Assembly: GCA_963717445.1 (NCBI GenBank)
Contig: OY970334.1
Coordinates: 558,001 to 622,000, forward strand
DNA length: 64,000 nt
Source: JAGVPT01 sp963717445
Lineage (GTDB): Bacteria; Bacteroidota; Ignavibacteria; UBA10030; UBA8401
Direction of reading: 5' to 3'
The notes beneath the pieces are model-generated. The model was not told the DNA's origin. It saw only the letters and a list, made by a program, of their open reading frames with translations, and searched no databases. Shown here in pieces: positions 16,660 through 24,700 of the stretch (positions within the stretch are counted from its first letter, which is position 1; every line of letters starts with the position of its first letter). The position numbers were made by a program, and so were the translations under genes.

Positions 16660-17799
16660 ATGAAATTTTCAACAAAGACAGTTCACGCAGGACAGCACCC
16701 TGATCCGACAACCGGCGCCGTCATGACGCCCGTGTTTCTCACGTCGACGTACGTCCAGAAGGAATTAGGAAAACATAAGGGGTACGAATATTCCCGCGTA
16801 TCAAATCCCACACGCACCGCACTTGAAAAGAATATCGCCGCGCTTGAAAGTGCGAGCGAAGGAATGGCATTTGCATCCGGAATGGCCGCAATCGATGCAC
16901 TCTTTCGCCTTCTCTCTCCCGGAGACCATCTGATCGTTACGAACAATGTGTACGGGGGAACGTACCGCATCGCGAAAATGGTATTCGAACAATTCGGCCT
17001 GCAGTTTGATTTTGTCAATACCACCGACATGAACATTGTCGTGAAAGCGCGTAAGCCAAACACAAAGATGATTTTTATCGAGACCCCTACAAATCCGACG
17101 ATGGAGATCACCGACCTTGCCGCGATTGCAAAGTTTGCACGGTCGCATCACCTGATTTCCGTTGTCGACAATACGTTTGCCACACCGTACCTGCAGAAGC
17201 CAATCGAATTCGGCATCGATGTCGTTGTCCACAGCGTAACAAAATATTTAAACGGGCACAGTGATATGCTCGGAGGAATGGTTGTTACGAATAATGCGGA
17301 GGTTACCGAAAAACTTCGTTTCTGTCAGAAAGCTGTGGGGGGAATTATGAGTCCCTTCGATGCGTGGCTCTGTTTGCGCGGAACGAAAACGCTGGCAGTC
17401 CGGATGAAACAGCATTGTGAGAACGCAACTATTATCGCCCAATGGCTGTCATCACAAAAAAAGGTCGTAAGAGTGAACTACCCCGGGTTACGAAGCCATC
17501 CTCAATATGCACTCGCGAGAAGGCAGATGAGCGGGTTTGGGGGAATGATTTCGTTTGATGTCGGCAGCCTGAACAATGCCAAACGATTCCTGAAACGACT
17601 CCGCGTTTGTGCTCTTGCTGAAAGCCTCGGCGGAGTGGAGACGCTCATTTCTCATCCGGCAACGATGACTCATGCTTCAGTGCCGCAAGTTGAGCGAATC
17701 AAAAATGGAGTCACCGATGGGCTGGTTCGAATCTCCGTCGGCATCGAAGATGTGGAAGATTTGATCGACAACCTCAAGCAGGCTTTTAAAGGCATGTAA
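16660..17799 (+). CDS. Cystathionine gamma-lyase / gamma-synthase family PLP enzyme
   Basis: A 379-residue Cys/Met-metabolism PLP enzyme. The PLP lysine is in VVHSVTKYLNGHSDMLGG. YEYSRVSNPTRTALE, SGMAAIDALFRLL, IETPTNPTMEI and the C-terminal SLGGVETLISHPATMTH, RISVGIEDVEDLI are family hallmarks. It lies 23 bases after the CBS-type gene with GGAG before its ATG, so the two form a reverse transsulfuration pair: homocysteine plus serine to cystathionine, then to cysteine, 2-oxobutyrate and ammonia. Gamma-synthase or methionine gamma-lyase activity cannot be excluded from sequence, but the partner makes the lyase more likely. Confidence 0.9.
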   Translation: MKFSTKTVHAGQHPDPTTGAVMTPVFLTSTYVQKELGKHKGYEYSRVSNPTRTALEKNIAALESASEGMAFASGMAAIDALFRLLSPGDHLIVTNNVYGGTYRIAKMVFEQFGLQFDFVNTTDMNIVVKARKPNTKMIFIETPTNPTMEITDLAAIAKFARSHHLISVVDNTFATPYLQKPIEFGIDVVVHSVTKYLNGHSDMLGGMVVTNNAEVTEKLRFCQKAVGGIMSPFDAWLCLRGTKTLAVRMKQHCENATIIAQWLSSQKKVVRVNYPGLRSHPQYALARRQMSGFGGMISFDVGSLNNAKRFLKRLRVCALAESLGGVETLISHPATMTHASVPQVERIKNGVTDGLVRISVGIEDVEDLIDNLKQAFKGM

Positions 17800-17858
17800 T
17801 TCGGGGTGTCGATACAGAAGGCCAGGAATTGGAAGGGGTTTTTGCTATTGATGATTGA

Positions 17859-18401
17859 TCACTGCTCATCGATAAACTGATTTCTTACCAGCATCCACGC
17901 AGCAAGCGTCATTCCATCCCAAATTTTCCGATCTGCAATCATTACCTCGATCTCTTCGGTTGTCGCCCGCAGGATTTCAAATTCTTCAGTCGCTTCGGGT
18001 TTTGCTTTTACGAACGAAAGATTACGGGCAATGAAGACGTTGCACATTTCATCTGTGGCGCCGTTGAAGGGGTTGAATTCTCCAACGTTGTCCCACGATT
18101 GAGCGATATAACCAGTTTCCTCTTCCAACTCCAAACGCGCCATCTCGTCGTACGTGTGCCCAGGTTTCATTCCTCCACATGGAAACTCAATACTCTCTCG
18201 ATCCCGCAAATAGCGGTATTGATTGACAAGAATGATTTTGCCGTCGTCCATCACCGGAACGATCATGCTCGACCCTTCGGTGTGGACGTAATGATATTCC
18301 CCTTTCACTCCATCGGGAATTTGGAATGAATCAAGCTTGTACGTCCACCACGGGTTTGTTTGGACAATTTTCGACGTGAGCGTTTTCCAGCGGGAAAGCA
18401 T
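17859..18401 (-). CDS. NUDIX hydrolase, ADP-ribose pyrophosphatase-like
   Basis: A 180-residue cytoplasmic hydrolase of nucleoside diphosphate derivatives. The Nudix box lies around residue 85: FPCGGMKPGHTYDEMARLELE followed by EETGYI. Against the consensus GX5EX7REUXEEXGU, the first E is H and the R of RE is L, while the metal-binding glutamates of EUXEE are kept. The overall layout (N-terminal strand pair with YHYVHTEGSSMIVPVMDDGKI, then the box) resembles ADP-ribose pyrophosphatases. It is the last gene of the long minus-strand run and converges on the cystathionine lyase gene. There is no obvious Shine-Dalgarno before ATG 18401, so the start is moderately certain. Confidence 0.82.
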   Translation of the reverse strand: MLSRWKTLTSKIVQTNPWWTYKLDSFQIPDGVKGEYHYVHTEGSSMIVPVMDDGKIILVNQYRYLRDRESIEFPCGGMKPGHTYDEMARLELEEETGYIAQSWDNVGEFNPFNGATDEMCNVFIARNLSFVKAKPEATEEFEILRATTEEIEVMIADRKIWDGMTLAAWMLVRNQFIDEQ

Positions 18402-18463
18402 ATCAAATGGAAGGAATTTAACCGAGAACCCTGTGAGTTATCTCAAAAATACTCTTTGCAACG

Positions 18464-18495
18464 TTCTGAATTCTGAGTTCTGACTTCTGAATTCT
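18464..18495. repeat. Heptanucleotide tandem repeat (unit TTCTGAN)
   Basis: Four and a half copies of TTCTGAN (N = A, G, C, A) lie between the ndk stop and the nudix start. Similar seven-base arrays with other units occur at 30776, 30841 and 62711. Confidence 0.75.
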
Positions 18496-18496
18496 A

Positions 18497-18913
18497 TCAA
18501 ATCAATTCACTCTCGGCAAAAAAGAACGCAACTTCAATCCTGCCATTTTCAACCGAGTCAGAGCCATGAACGATGTTTTCGCCTTTGCTGACGGCAAAAA
18601 GTTTGCGAATCGTACCAGGGTCGGCATCTTTCGGATCGGTCGCGCCGATGAGCTTGCGGTAGTCTGCTACAGCGTTTGTTTTTTCCAGGGCGACGGGCAC
18701 ACACGGACCCAACGTCATAAATTCAACGAGACCATCGTAAAACGGACGCCCTTGATGCACGGCGTAAAACGCTCCTGCTTCTTCTTTTGTTAGGCGAATT
18801 TGTTTCATCCCTACTATCTTAAACCCTGCCTGTTGAATTCTTGACAATATCTCGCCTTGAAGGTTTTTCCGCACACAATCCGGTTTTAAAATACAGAGAG
18901 TACGTTCTATCAC
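18497..18913 (-). CDS. ndk: Nucleoside diphosphate kinase
   Basis: A 138-residue enzyme that balances NTP and dNTP pools by phosphate transfer through an active-site histidine. ERTLCILKPDCVRKNLQGEI is the N-terminal strand with the conserved Lys. The catalytic His is in ENIVHGSDSVENG near residue 117, and the Kpn loop region GATDPKDADPGTIRKLFA is present. The start is GTG 18913 with AAAGGAG upstream. It lies 25 bases after sucD, the gene order seen in many bacteria, and is probably co-transcribed with it. Confidence 0.97.
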   Translation of the reverse strand: MIERTLCILKPDCVRKNLQGEILSRIQQAGFKIVGMKQIRLTKEEAGAFYAVHQGRPFYDGLVEFMTLGPCVPVALEKTNAVADYRKLIGATDPKDADPGTIRKLFAVSKGENIVHGSDSVENGRIEVAFFFAESELI

Positions 18914-18938
18914 CCGTCGACTCCTTTAATCTCAATGT

Positions 18939-19925
18939 CTATTTTTTCTTTCTTGCTTTTGATTTCTTTTTGACCGCAACTGTTTTTACCGCTTTCTTTA
19001 CTCGAACAGATGCACTTTTCGTGCGCTTCTTCGCCAATGCAATCCTCATCGTTTCGCCGATCATTGCAGGACTGTCGCACACTTGGATGCCTGCATCGCG
19101 CATCGCTTCCATTTTTTCTGCGGCGGTCCCTTTTCCGCCGGAAATAATTGCACCCGCATGTCCCATCCGCCTCCCTGGGGGAGCAGTCCGTCCGGCGATG
19201 AATCCCACAACCGGTTTCTTCACATGTTTAGCGATGTATTCAGCCGCCTCCTCTTCCGCACTTCCGCCGATTTCCCCTATCATCACAATAGCATCCGTGT
19301 TCTCGTCTGCATTAAACAATTGAATCGCATCGATGAAACGCGTCCCGATGATCGGGTCGCCGCCGATGCCAATGCATGTCGATTGTCCGATGCCCCGTTC
19401 AGTGAGCTGCCATACTGCTTCGTACGTCAATGTTCCGCTGCGCGATACAAGCCCAACGCGCCCCCGCTTATGGATGAACCCCGGCATGATTCCAACCTTG
19501 CACTCCCCCGGAGTGATAATGCCGGGACAATTCGGGCCAATTAACCGAGACCCTTTTTGTTTGACAAACTCATACACCCGAATCATGTCTTTCGTCGGGA
19601 TTCCTTCCGTGATGCAAACGACAAGTTTGATGCCTGCATCGGCAGCTTCCATAATGGCATCCGCTGCAAATGCGGCCGGAACAAAAATGACCGACGTGTC
19701 CACGCCTTCTGCCTTCACGGCTTCGGCTACAGTGTTGAACACGGGAACTTCGCTGTTGAATTGGTCCTTTTCGTTCCCTTTATACATCGTTCCCCCCTTG
19801 CCGGGTGTTACGCCGGCGGCAACAATCGTTCCGTAAGCAAGCATCTGCGACGAGTGGAATGTTCCTTCTCCCCCCGTAATGCCCTGAACGGCAAGTCTGG
19901 TTTTCTTATTGACAAGTATGCTCAT
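18939..19925 (-). CDS. sucD: Succinyl-CoA synthetase alpha subunit with lysine-rich C-terminal tail
   Basis: The CoA-binding and phosphohistidine subunit of the TCA-cycle ligase. The N-terminal CoA-binding fold (VQGITGGEGTFHSSQML, GVTPGKGG) and the ligase domain (VSRSGTLTYEAVW, GIGGDPIIGTRFIDA) are normal. The active-site His is in RMGHAGAIISGGKGTA. The E. coli protein has 289 residues. This one has 328 because about 30 residues rich in Lys and Arg follow RIALAKKRTK, ending KKKSKARKKK, with no resemblance to the family. The beta subunit gene sucC is not in the window. It lies between gatA and ndk. Confidence 0.96.
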   Translation of the reverse strand: MSILVNKKTRLAVQGITGGEGTFHSSQMLAYGTIVAAGVTPGKGGTMYKGNEKDQFNSEVPVFNTVAEAVKAEGVDTSVIFVPAAFAADAIMEAADAGIKLVVCITEGIPTKDMIRVYEFVKQKGSRLIGPNCPGIITPGECKVGIMPGFIHKRGRVGLVSRSGTLTYEAVWQLTERGIGQSTCIGIGGDPIIGTRFIDAIQLFNADENTDAIVMIGEIGGSAEEEAAEYIAKHVKKPVVGFIAGRTAPPGRRMGHAGAIISGGKGTAAEKMEAMRDAGIQVCDSPAMIGETMRIALAKKRTKSASVRVKKAVKTVAVKKKSKARKKK

Positions 19926-19993
19926 AAATTTTTACTTTTAGTTTTAAGGGGTTAGAAAGTATTGCTACGTTGCACCTAACAGGCCGTGAGGAA

Positions 19994-21439
19994 CTAGTTC
20001 ATGGTTTCTAAAAAATCCGCAACCTTCAACAACGTCGCTTCGTCAAATTGTTTACCGAGAAGCTGCAGCCCTATCGGAAGGTTTTGACTGTCAACTCCGG
20101 CAGGCACACTGAGCCCAGGAATCCCGGCAAGGTTTGCAGAGACTGTATAAACATCGCTCAAGTACATCTGGAGAGGGTCGTCAATTTTTTCTCCAAACTT
20201 GAACGCCGTCGTCGGCGAGATGGGTGTGATCAAACAATCGACTTTTTTGAACGCGTTGAAAAAATCTTCCTGGATCAGCCGCCTCACTTTTTGCGCTTTC
20301 TTATAGTAGGCGTCATAATAACCGGCAGAGAGGACATATGTCCCGAGCATGATGCGGCGTTTCACTTCTGCACCGAATCCCTCGCTCCTCGACTTCGTGT
20401 ACATCTCCATCAAGGTGTTAGCATGCTTGCTTCGGTACCCATAGCGAGCTCCATCATAGCGGGCAAGATTCGACAAAGCTTCCGCGGTTGCAAGAATGTA
20501 ATAAGTTGCGATGGTGTATTCGGAATGGGGAAGCGAGACCTCGATAATTTCGGCACCGTTCTCTTTCAACTGTGCAACGCGCCGCTCCAATATGGAACGA
20601 ATTTCCGGATTGAGCGCTTCGTTAAAATATTGTTTCGGGAGGCCGAATTTCAACCCCTTGACATTGCGATTCATCGCGGAGAGATAATCGGGAACGGAGA
20701 CTTTCGCCGAGGTTGAATCTTTTTCATCATGCCCGGCAATGACTCCCAAAATGCGGGCAATATCGCGGGCTGAATTTGCAAACGGGCCAATCTGGTCGAA
20801 GGAGGATGCAAAAGCAACAAGACCATAGCGGGATACTCTTCCGTACGTCGGCTTCAATCCGAATACACCGCATAAGCCTGCAGGCTGGCGGATTGAGCCG
20901 CCCGTGTCGGTTCCCAGGGCGGCTGTCGCCATTCCGGCAGCAACTGCAACCGCAGAGCCTCCGCTCGAACCCCCCGGCACTCGCGATTCGTCGATGGGAT
21001 TTTTCACCGGGCCGAACGCCGAATTTTCGGTTGACGATCCCATCGCGAATTCATCCATATTGGTTTTGCCAATGATGATTGCATCAGCCGCACGCAGTTT
21101 TTCGATAACCGTCGCATCATAGATCCCCTCATAGTCACCCAGAATTTTTGACCCGCAGGTCGTTCTTTTTCCTTTCACGCATAGAACGTCTTTGACCGCA
21201 ACGGCCATTCCGGCGAGAGGTCCGGCATTCCCTGCTCTGATTTTTTTGTCGATGGATCGCGCTTGTTCCAACGCTTCCTCCTCAAAAACCAAGAGGAATG
21301 CGTTGAGGTTCTTTCGGCTTGAGACAACGGAGAGGTATTCACGGGTACGTGCTTCGCATGAATCATTGCCCGTCTTAAGGCGGGTGCGAAACGAATCGAA
21401 GGGCTCTTTTACGTTCACTCGTGCGATTCCCTTTTGCAA
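19994..21439 (-). CDS. gatA: Glutamyl-tRNA(Gln)/aspartyl-tRNA(Asn) amidotransferase subunit A
   Basis: A 481-residue amidase-signature subunit that frees ammonia from glutamine for tRNA-dependent amidation. The Ser-cisSer-Lys triad is visible: Lys in AVAVKDVLCVKG, cis-Ser in VPGGSSGGSAVAVAAG and nucleophilic Ser in GTDTGGSIRQPAGLCG. FGLKPTYGRVSRYGL and VDCLITPISPTTAF are typical. The start is uncertain: TTG 21439, or GTG at 21418 with AAGGGA upstream. gatB and gatC are not in the window. It follows tatA by 16 bases. Confidence 0.95.
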   Translation of the reverse strand: MQKGIARVNVKEPFDSFRTRLKTGNDSCEARTREYLSVVSSRKNLNAFLLVFEEEALEQARSIDKKIRAGNAGPLAGMAVAVKDVLCVKGKRTTCGSKILGDYEGIYDATVIEKLRAADAIIIGKTNMDEFAMGSSTENSAFGPVKNPIDESRVPGGSSGGSAVAVAAGMATAALGTDTGGSIRQPAGLCGVFGLKPTYGRVSRYGLVAFASSFDQIGPFANSARDIARILGVIAGHDEKDSTSAKVSVPDYLSAMNRNVKGLKFGLPKQYFNEALNPEIRSILERRVAQLKENGAEIIEVSLPHSEYTIATYYILATAEALSNLARYDGARYGYRSKHANTLMEMYTKSRSEGFGAEVKRRIMLGTYVLSAGYYDAYYKKAQKVRRLIQEDFFNAFKKVDCLITPISPTTAFKFGEKIDDPLQMYLSDVYTVSANLAGIPGLSVPAGVDSQNLPIGLQLLGKQFDEATLLKVADFLETMN

Positions 21440-21455
21440 AAAATCATACTCTCTT

Positions 21456-21671
21456 CTATTTTGGCGATGAAGGGGTGGAATCGGTCGGCTTCTCCGGCGG
21501 CGAGTTTTCCGTCTTTGTCAGCTCCGATTGAACATCGCGCATCGCCCTTTTAAATTCCGCTATTCCTTTTCCAAGACTCTTTGCAAACTCCGGAATTTTT
21601 TTAGGGCCGAAAAAAATGACGATCACCAGCATGATGAGCATCAACTCGGGAAATCCTATGTTTTCAAACAT
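21456..21671 (-). CDS. tatA: Twin-arginine translocase subunit TatA/TatE
   Basis: A 71-residue pore-forming subunit of the Tat pathway, which exports folded proteins such as the RR-signal molybdoenzyme encoded at 53929-56055. A single N-terminal membrane helix (ELMLIMLVIVIFFG) is followed by the conserved FGPKKIPEFAKSLGKGIAEFKRAM amphipathic region, shown here as its parts FGPKKIPE and KGIAEFKRAM, and a charged tail. GGAGG lies ahead of ATG 21671. A second, frameshifted tatA lies immediately upstream. tatC is not in the window. Confidence 0.94.
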   Translation of the reverse strand: MFENIGFPELMLIMLVIVIFFGPKKIPEFAKSLGKGIAEFKRAMRDVQSELTKTENSPPEKPTDSTPSSPK

Positions 21672-21711
21672 CGTAATCCTCCTTCACATAAAAAAAGCGT
21701 GGCGTAACGAT

Positions 21712-21896
21712 CTATTTTTTCTCACTGTGTTCTTCCGAGGCGGCTTGTTCAACCTTTTCTTGAACATCTCTCATGGCTTTGCGAAATTCCCTCATCCCTT
21801 TCCAAGCCCCTGCGCAATTTCGGGAATTTTCTTAGGCCCGAACATCACCAAAATAACGAGACCGATCAAAAGCAATTCTGGAAATCCGAGATTCAT
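21712..21896 (-). pseudogene. tatA: Second tatA-like gene, interrupted by a one-base deletion
   Basis: From ATG 21896 the frame reads MNLGFPELLLIGLVILVMFG, PKKIPEIAQGLGKG and then TGA. In the next frame the sequence resumes at once with MREFRKAMRDVQEKVEQAAS and EEHSEKK, ending at TAG 21712-21714. Together these make a normal TatA of about 61 residues, with the break exactly inside the conserved GLGKGMREF segment (near 21793-21799, an AAAGGG tract). Adding one base restores the gene. It is either a real inactivated paralogue next to an intact tatA or a homopolymer sequencing error. Confidence 0.88.
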
Positions 21897-21930
21897 CACC
21901 GGCTCTTTTCTCGAAGTTATCCTTCGCGAA

Positions 21931-22635
21931 TTAACTCAACACTAAAGTCTCGATCATTGATTGAAAAATCTTCTTTCCGTCCGCGGAACCCAGCGCCGAT
22001 TCAACCGCCCGTTCCGGATGGGGCATCATTCCCATAACATTCCCCTCTTTGTTGGTGATCCCGGCAATATTCAACAGAGAGCCGTTTGGGTTGGACGCAT
22101 CATCGATGTCCCCGGATTTGCTGCAATAGCGAAAGACAATTTGGTCGTGTTCCTGCAATGATTCAACGATCTCACGGCTCGCAAAATAATTTCCTTCACC
22201 ATGGGCAATCGGAATCTTGAGGACGTCGCCTACTACGCACTCCGAAGTAAAGCGCGTGGATGCATTCTCGACTCTCAACTGAATAAATTTGCAGACGAAT
22301 TTCAGCGAGCTGTTCCGCAGCATCGCTCCTGGAAGCATTCCTGCCTCGAGAAGAATTTGGAATCCATTACAGATTCCGATCACAGTACCGCCATTCTTCG
22401 CAAACCGAACAACTTCCTTCATGACAGGTGAAAAACGGGCGATCGCTCCGGTGCGAAGATAATCTCCATACGAAAAGCCGCCCGGAAGGATAACAACGTC
22501 CGCATCGCCGATCGAAGAGTCCTTATGCCAGATAAATTGGGCATCCTGATGCATGACATGTTTTGCGGCGCGGTACGCATCATGGTCACAGTTTGAACCG
22601 GGAAACACGACAATTCCAAACTTCATTATTGACAT
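21931..22635 (-). CDS. purQ: Phosphoribosylformylglycinamidine synthase subunit PurQ
   Basis: The glutaminase subunit that supplies ammonia to PurL in the fourth step of purine synthesis. It has 234 residues with a class I glutamine amidotransferase fold: VVFPGSNCDHDAYRA, LPGGFSYGDYLRTGAIARFSP, nucleophilic Cys in VIGICNGFQILLEAGMLPG and catalytic His/Glu in MGMMPHPERAVE. It starts at ATG 22635 with AAGG upstream. It directly follows purS (14 bases), the usual PurS-PurQ pairing of organisms with a three-part FGAM synthase. purL is not in the window. Confidence 0.97.
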   Translation of the reverse strand: MSIMKFGIVVFPGSNCDHDAYRAAKHVMHQDAQFIWHKDSSIGDADVVILPGGFSYGDYLRTGAIARFSPVMKEVVRFAKNGGTVIGICNGFQILLEAGMLPGAMLRNSSLKFVCKFIQLRVENASTRFTSECVVGDVLKIPIAHGEGNYFASREIVESLQEHDQIVFRYCSKSGDIDDASNPNGSLLNIAGITNKEGNVMGMMPHPERAVESALGSADGKKIFQSMIETLVLS

Positions 22636-22649
22636 TGCACAGACCCTTG

Positions 22650-22898
22650 TTAGGACTTTTCAATACTAAACGAATAATCTTCCATGACGGGATTGGCCAG
22701 AAGTTTTTTGCATACTTGTTCCATAATCTGCTCGGCCTCTTCTTTGGTGGAGCTTTCAATTGAGAGCTCGATATGCTTTCCAACTCTGACATCGCGGACA
22801 GACGTGAATCCCAGGGAATGAATGGCGTGTTCAACGGCTTTTCCCTGTGGATCCAGAATCGACTTTCTTAACGTAATGGAAATGTTCGAATGAAACAC
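22650..22898 (-). CDS. purS: Phosphoribosylformylglycinamidine synthase subunit PurS
   Basis: An 82-residue bridging subunit that joins PurQ and small PurL. SNISITLRKSILDPQGKAVEHAIHSLGF, seen as its parts LRKSILDPQG and GKAVEHAI, is the PurS signature, followed by VRVGKHIEL. The start is GTG 22898 with GGAG nine bases upstream. The pssA stop at 22910 is 12 bases away, so it is translated from the same message. Confidence 0.95.
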   Translation of the reverse strand: MFHSNISITLRKSILDPQGKAVEHAIHSLGFTSVRDVRVGKHIELSIESSTKEEAEQIMEQVCKKLLANPVMEDYSFSIEKS

Positions 22899-22909
22899 TT
22901 ACGCTCCGT

Positions 22910-23680
22910 TCAAATGTCGTAACTTGTCGCCTCTTCGGCCTGCTCTTCTTCGGCTTTCGCGTCGACAAAGCCCAGCAGCCTGCGAAGGGCGATATACACA
23001 TAACGAACTATACCGACCAACAGGAAAACGACAAAGATATAAAACAACGCTTTTCCCCGAGAGAATACGAGAATGAGCCCTGCCGCTACAAACGAAATTA
23101 TTCTTATGGGATGCTTCTTGAATTCCCTTTTCGAGAATTTCGGAATCGGATCATACTTGACTTTGCTCACCATCAGCAACGAGACCCCGACAACCATCGG
23201 CGCCAAAATATCAGCCGCAATGCCTCGCAAACCGAAGACTTCATCGTGAAAGCTGAGAACAAAGGCAACGATAGTAATAGCGCTTGCCGGAATCGGAAGC
23301 CCGGTGAAATACTCCTTGTCGAAACCGACAAGCTGGACATTAAAACGGGCGAGCCTAATTCCGCCGAAAATGACCAGCAATGAACTGATGATAAGACCCA
23401 AGCCTTGAAGCTGATACAGATGAAGCTTGTAGACCAAAAATGCCGGAGCGGCTCCAAAGGTTACGACATCCGAAAGAGAATCGAACTCAACACCGAATTC
23501 GCTCAATGATTTAGTAATTCTCGCCATCACCCCGTCGAGCGAGTCAAATATTCCGCCGAGAATAATGAACCAGGCCGCTACATCGAACTGTCCCTCGCCG
23601 GAATTAACGATCGACAGGAAACCACAGAACATATTTAACACTGTAAAAAGGCTCGGAACAACGGCCCTTGTTATCTTCAT
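22910..23680 (-). CDS. pssA: CDP-diacylglycerol--serine O-phosphatidyltransferase
   Basis: A membrane enzyme making phosphatidylserine from CDP-diacylglycerol and serine. The CDP-alcohol phosphatidyltransferase motif DGx2ARx8Gx3Dx3D is perfect (DGVMARITKSLSEFGVEFD followed by SLSD). About seven hydrophobic segments follow, and the C terminus is acidic (AKAEEEQAEEATSYDI). ATG 23680 has GAGG upstream and is preferred over the open frame extending to 23797, which would overlap psd. It sits 28 bases after psd, so phosphatidylserine synthase and decarboxylase are made from one message. Confidence 0.94.
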   Translation of the reverse strand: MKITRAVVPSLFTVLNMFCGFLSIVNSGEGQFDVAAWFIILGGIFDSLDGVMARITKSLSEFGVEFDSLSDVVTFGAAPAFLVYKLHLYQLQGLGLIISSLLVIFGGIRLARFNVQLVGFDKEYFTGLPIPASAITIVAFVLSFHDEVFGLRGIAADILAPMVVGVSLLMVSKVKYDPIPKFSKREFKKHPIRIISFVAAGLILVFSRGKALFYIFVVFLLVGIVRYVYIALRRLLGFVDAKAEEEQAEEATSYDI

Positions 23681-23708
23681 AACCTCTTCAGTTTTTGTCC
23701 ATCTTCCA

Positions 23709-24359
23709 TTATCGCACGACGGCAAGAAGTGATTCGCCTGCTGTCGTTTTCTCGCCGACCGATACTTTAATATCGGAATTTTTTGGAACAAAAACATCTA
23801 CGCGCGAGCCAAACTTAATCATCCCGAATCTTTTACCGGCAGCAACGTCGTCCCCCACATTGAGATTACAGACGATCCTGCGGGCAATAAACCCGGCAAT
23901 CTGCTTAAACAAGACTTTGAACCTGCCATTGTCGATCCCGATATGGGTCTGTTCATTGTCAAGCGACGCTTTATCCTCGAAAGCAGCGAAATACTTCCCT
24001 TTTACATAGTCGAAATAACCGACTTTGCCCGAGATGGGAATTCTGTTTACGTGAACATTGAGAGGCGACATGAAAATGCTGATCTGCATTGCAACGCCCT
24101 TCAAATATACTTCTTCATTCACTTCTTTGACTGCGACAACCGTTCCATCGGCCGGGGAGATGACATAATCATTGCCGGTGGGAGTCAGCCGGTCGGGGTC
24201 GCGAAAAAAGTTAAGCGAGAAAAGAATTACCGCGCCTGCAACCGCTATCAGCGAATACTCGACAAAGGGATTGGGAATAAAAAGGTAGGAACTTGCGATG
24301 GCAATACAACAAACAACAGTGATCGTGAAAAAAACATCGTAACCATATTTCGTAATCAA
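23709..24359 (-). CDS. psd: Phosphatidylserine decarboxylase (short, archaeal-type)
   Basis: Converts phosphatidylserine to phosphatidylethanolamine. It is made as a proenzyme that self-cleaves to create a pyruvoyl group. The cleavage site is GS in GMIKFGSRVDVFVP near the C terminus. YVISPADGTVVAVKEV, ISIFMSPLNVHVNRIP and NERV-like segments are typical of the short Psd form, with a double hydrophobic N terminus. The frame is open to 24497, but a strong promoter (24420-24448) lies inside that part. I place the start at TTG 24359 (LITKYGYDVFF), which has GGAG eight bases upstream and gives 216 residues, the family norm. It is first in the psd-pssA-purS-purQ-tat-gatA run. Confidence 0.92.
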   Translation of the reverse strand: MITKYGYDVFFTITVVCCIAIASSYLFIPNPFVEYSLIAVAGAVILFSLNFFRDPDRLTPTGNDYVISPADGTVVAVKEVNEEVYLKGVAMQISIFMSPLNVHVNRIPISGKVGYFDYVKGKYFAAFEDKASLDNEQTHIGIDNGRFKVLFKQIAGFIARRIVCNLNVGDDVAAGKRFGMIKFGSRVDVFVPKNSDIKVSVGEKTTAGESLLAVVR

Positions 24360-24419
24360 TCGCTGCACTCCAAGCCGTGCGGGAAAAAAATACCAAGTTT
24401 TTCGCTTGATTTCCGTGAA

Positions 24420-24448
24420 ATGATACCGAAAAAAAGAGGCAAAGTCAA
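24420..24448 (-). promoter_or_regulatory. Promoter of the psd-pssA-pur operon
   Basis: On the minus strand TTGACT (24443-24448), 17 bases, TATCAT (24420-24425). The start is predicted near 24413, about 54 bases before TTG 24359. Confidence 0.78.
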
Positions 24449-24524
24449 GATGAGCGATTTTAGGAAAAATCGTACTGCTTGCGAAGCAGCGCAGCAAAAA
24501 AGGATCTTTTCAACTGATTCGTCC

Positions 24525-24553
24525 TTGCATTTTTCGCCTGAAATCCGTACTTT
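24525..24553 (+). promoter_or_regulatory. Promoter of the NIF3 leader transcript
   Basis: TTGCAT (24525-24530), 17 bases, TACTTT (24548-24553). The start is predicted near 24560. The transcript then runs about 140 bases through two hairpins and a terminator before the NIF3-like gene. It is divergent from the psd promoter. Confidence 0.65.
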
Positions 24554-24578
24554 ATCAAACGAAATTATTGTCAAACGA

Positions 24579-24659
24579 ATGAGTAGAATAAAAGAAAAAT
24601 TTTTCCTTCTTGGTGAAGTTCACTTCACCAAGTTTTTGAAAATCAGAAACCAGACTTAG
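24579..24659 (+). other. Possible 26-residue leader ORF
   Basis: ATG AGT AGA begins a short open frame ending at TAG 24657-24659. It encodes a basic, Phe/Leu-rich peptide (begins MSRIKEKFFLLGEV, ends KIRNQT). It lies wholly inside the predicted leader transcript and overlaps the first hairpin. No Shine-Dalgarno is visible, so translation is unproven. I list it because its position resembles that of an attenuation leader peptide. Confidence 0.25.
24609..24637 (+). terminator. Leader hairpin 1 with short U run
   Basis: Perfect 10-bp stem CTTGGTGAAG / CTTCACCAAG (24609-24618 and 24623-24632) with loop TTCA... overlap of one base at the loop edge, followed by five T. It could act as a weak terminator or as the first of two alternative leader structures. 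It lies inside the 26-codon leader frame. Confidence 0.5.
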
Positions 24660-24671
24660 CACACTCTTAAC

Positions 24672-24700
24672 GTCCCGTCCTACCAACGGGACTTTTTTTT
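24672..24700 (+). terminator. Rho-independent terminator immediately before the NIF3-like gene
   Basis: A GTCCCGT / ACGGGAC stem of 7 bp (24672-24678 and 24686-24692) with a 7-base loop is followed by eight T (24693-24700). The NIF3-like coding frame opens within 0-15 bases. There is no room for a promoter between, so full-length transcripts must read through, which is the layout of a transcription attenuator. Confidence 0.8.

Noticed and set aside
17715..17740. GGTTCGAATC, similar to a tRNA T loop
   Set aside because: It lies inside the cystathionine lyase gene and has no acceptor stem or anticodon arm around it.
21790..21800. In-frame TGA in the second tatA read as selenocysteine
   Set aside because: The frame changes after it and no SECIS-like hairpin is seen; a simple frameshift explains it.
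23681..23797. Longer pssA start overlapping psd
   Set aside because: ATG 23680 has a Shine-Dalgarno and the expected N terminus; the extension is an out-of-frame copy of psd.
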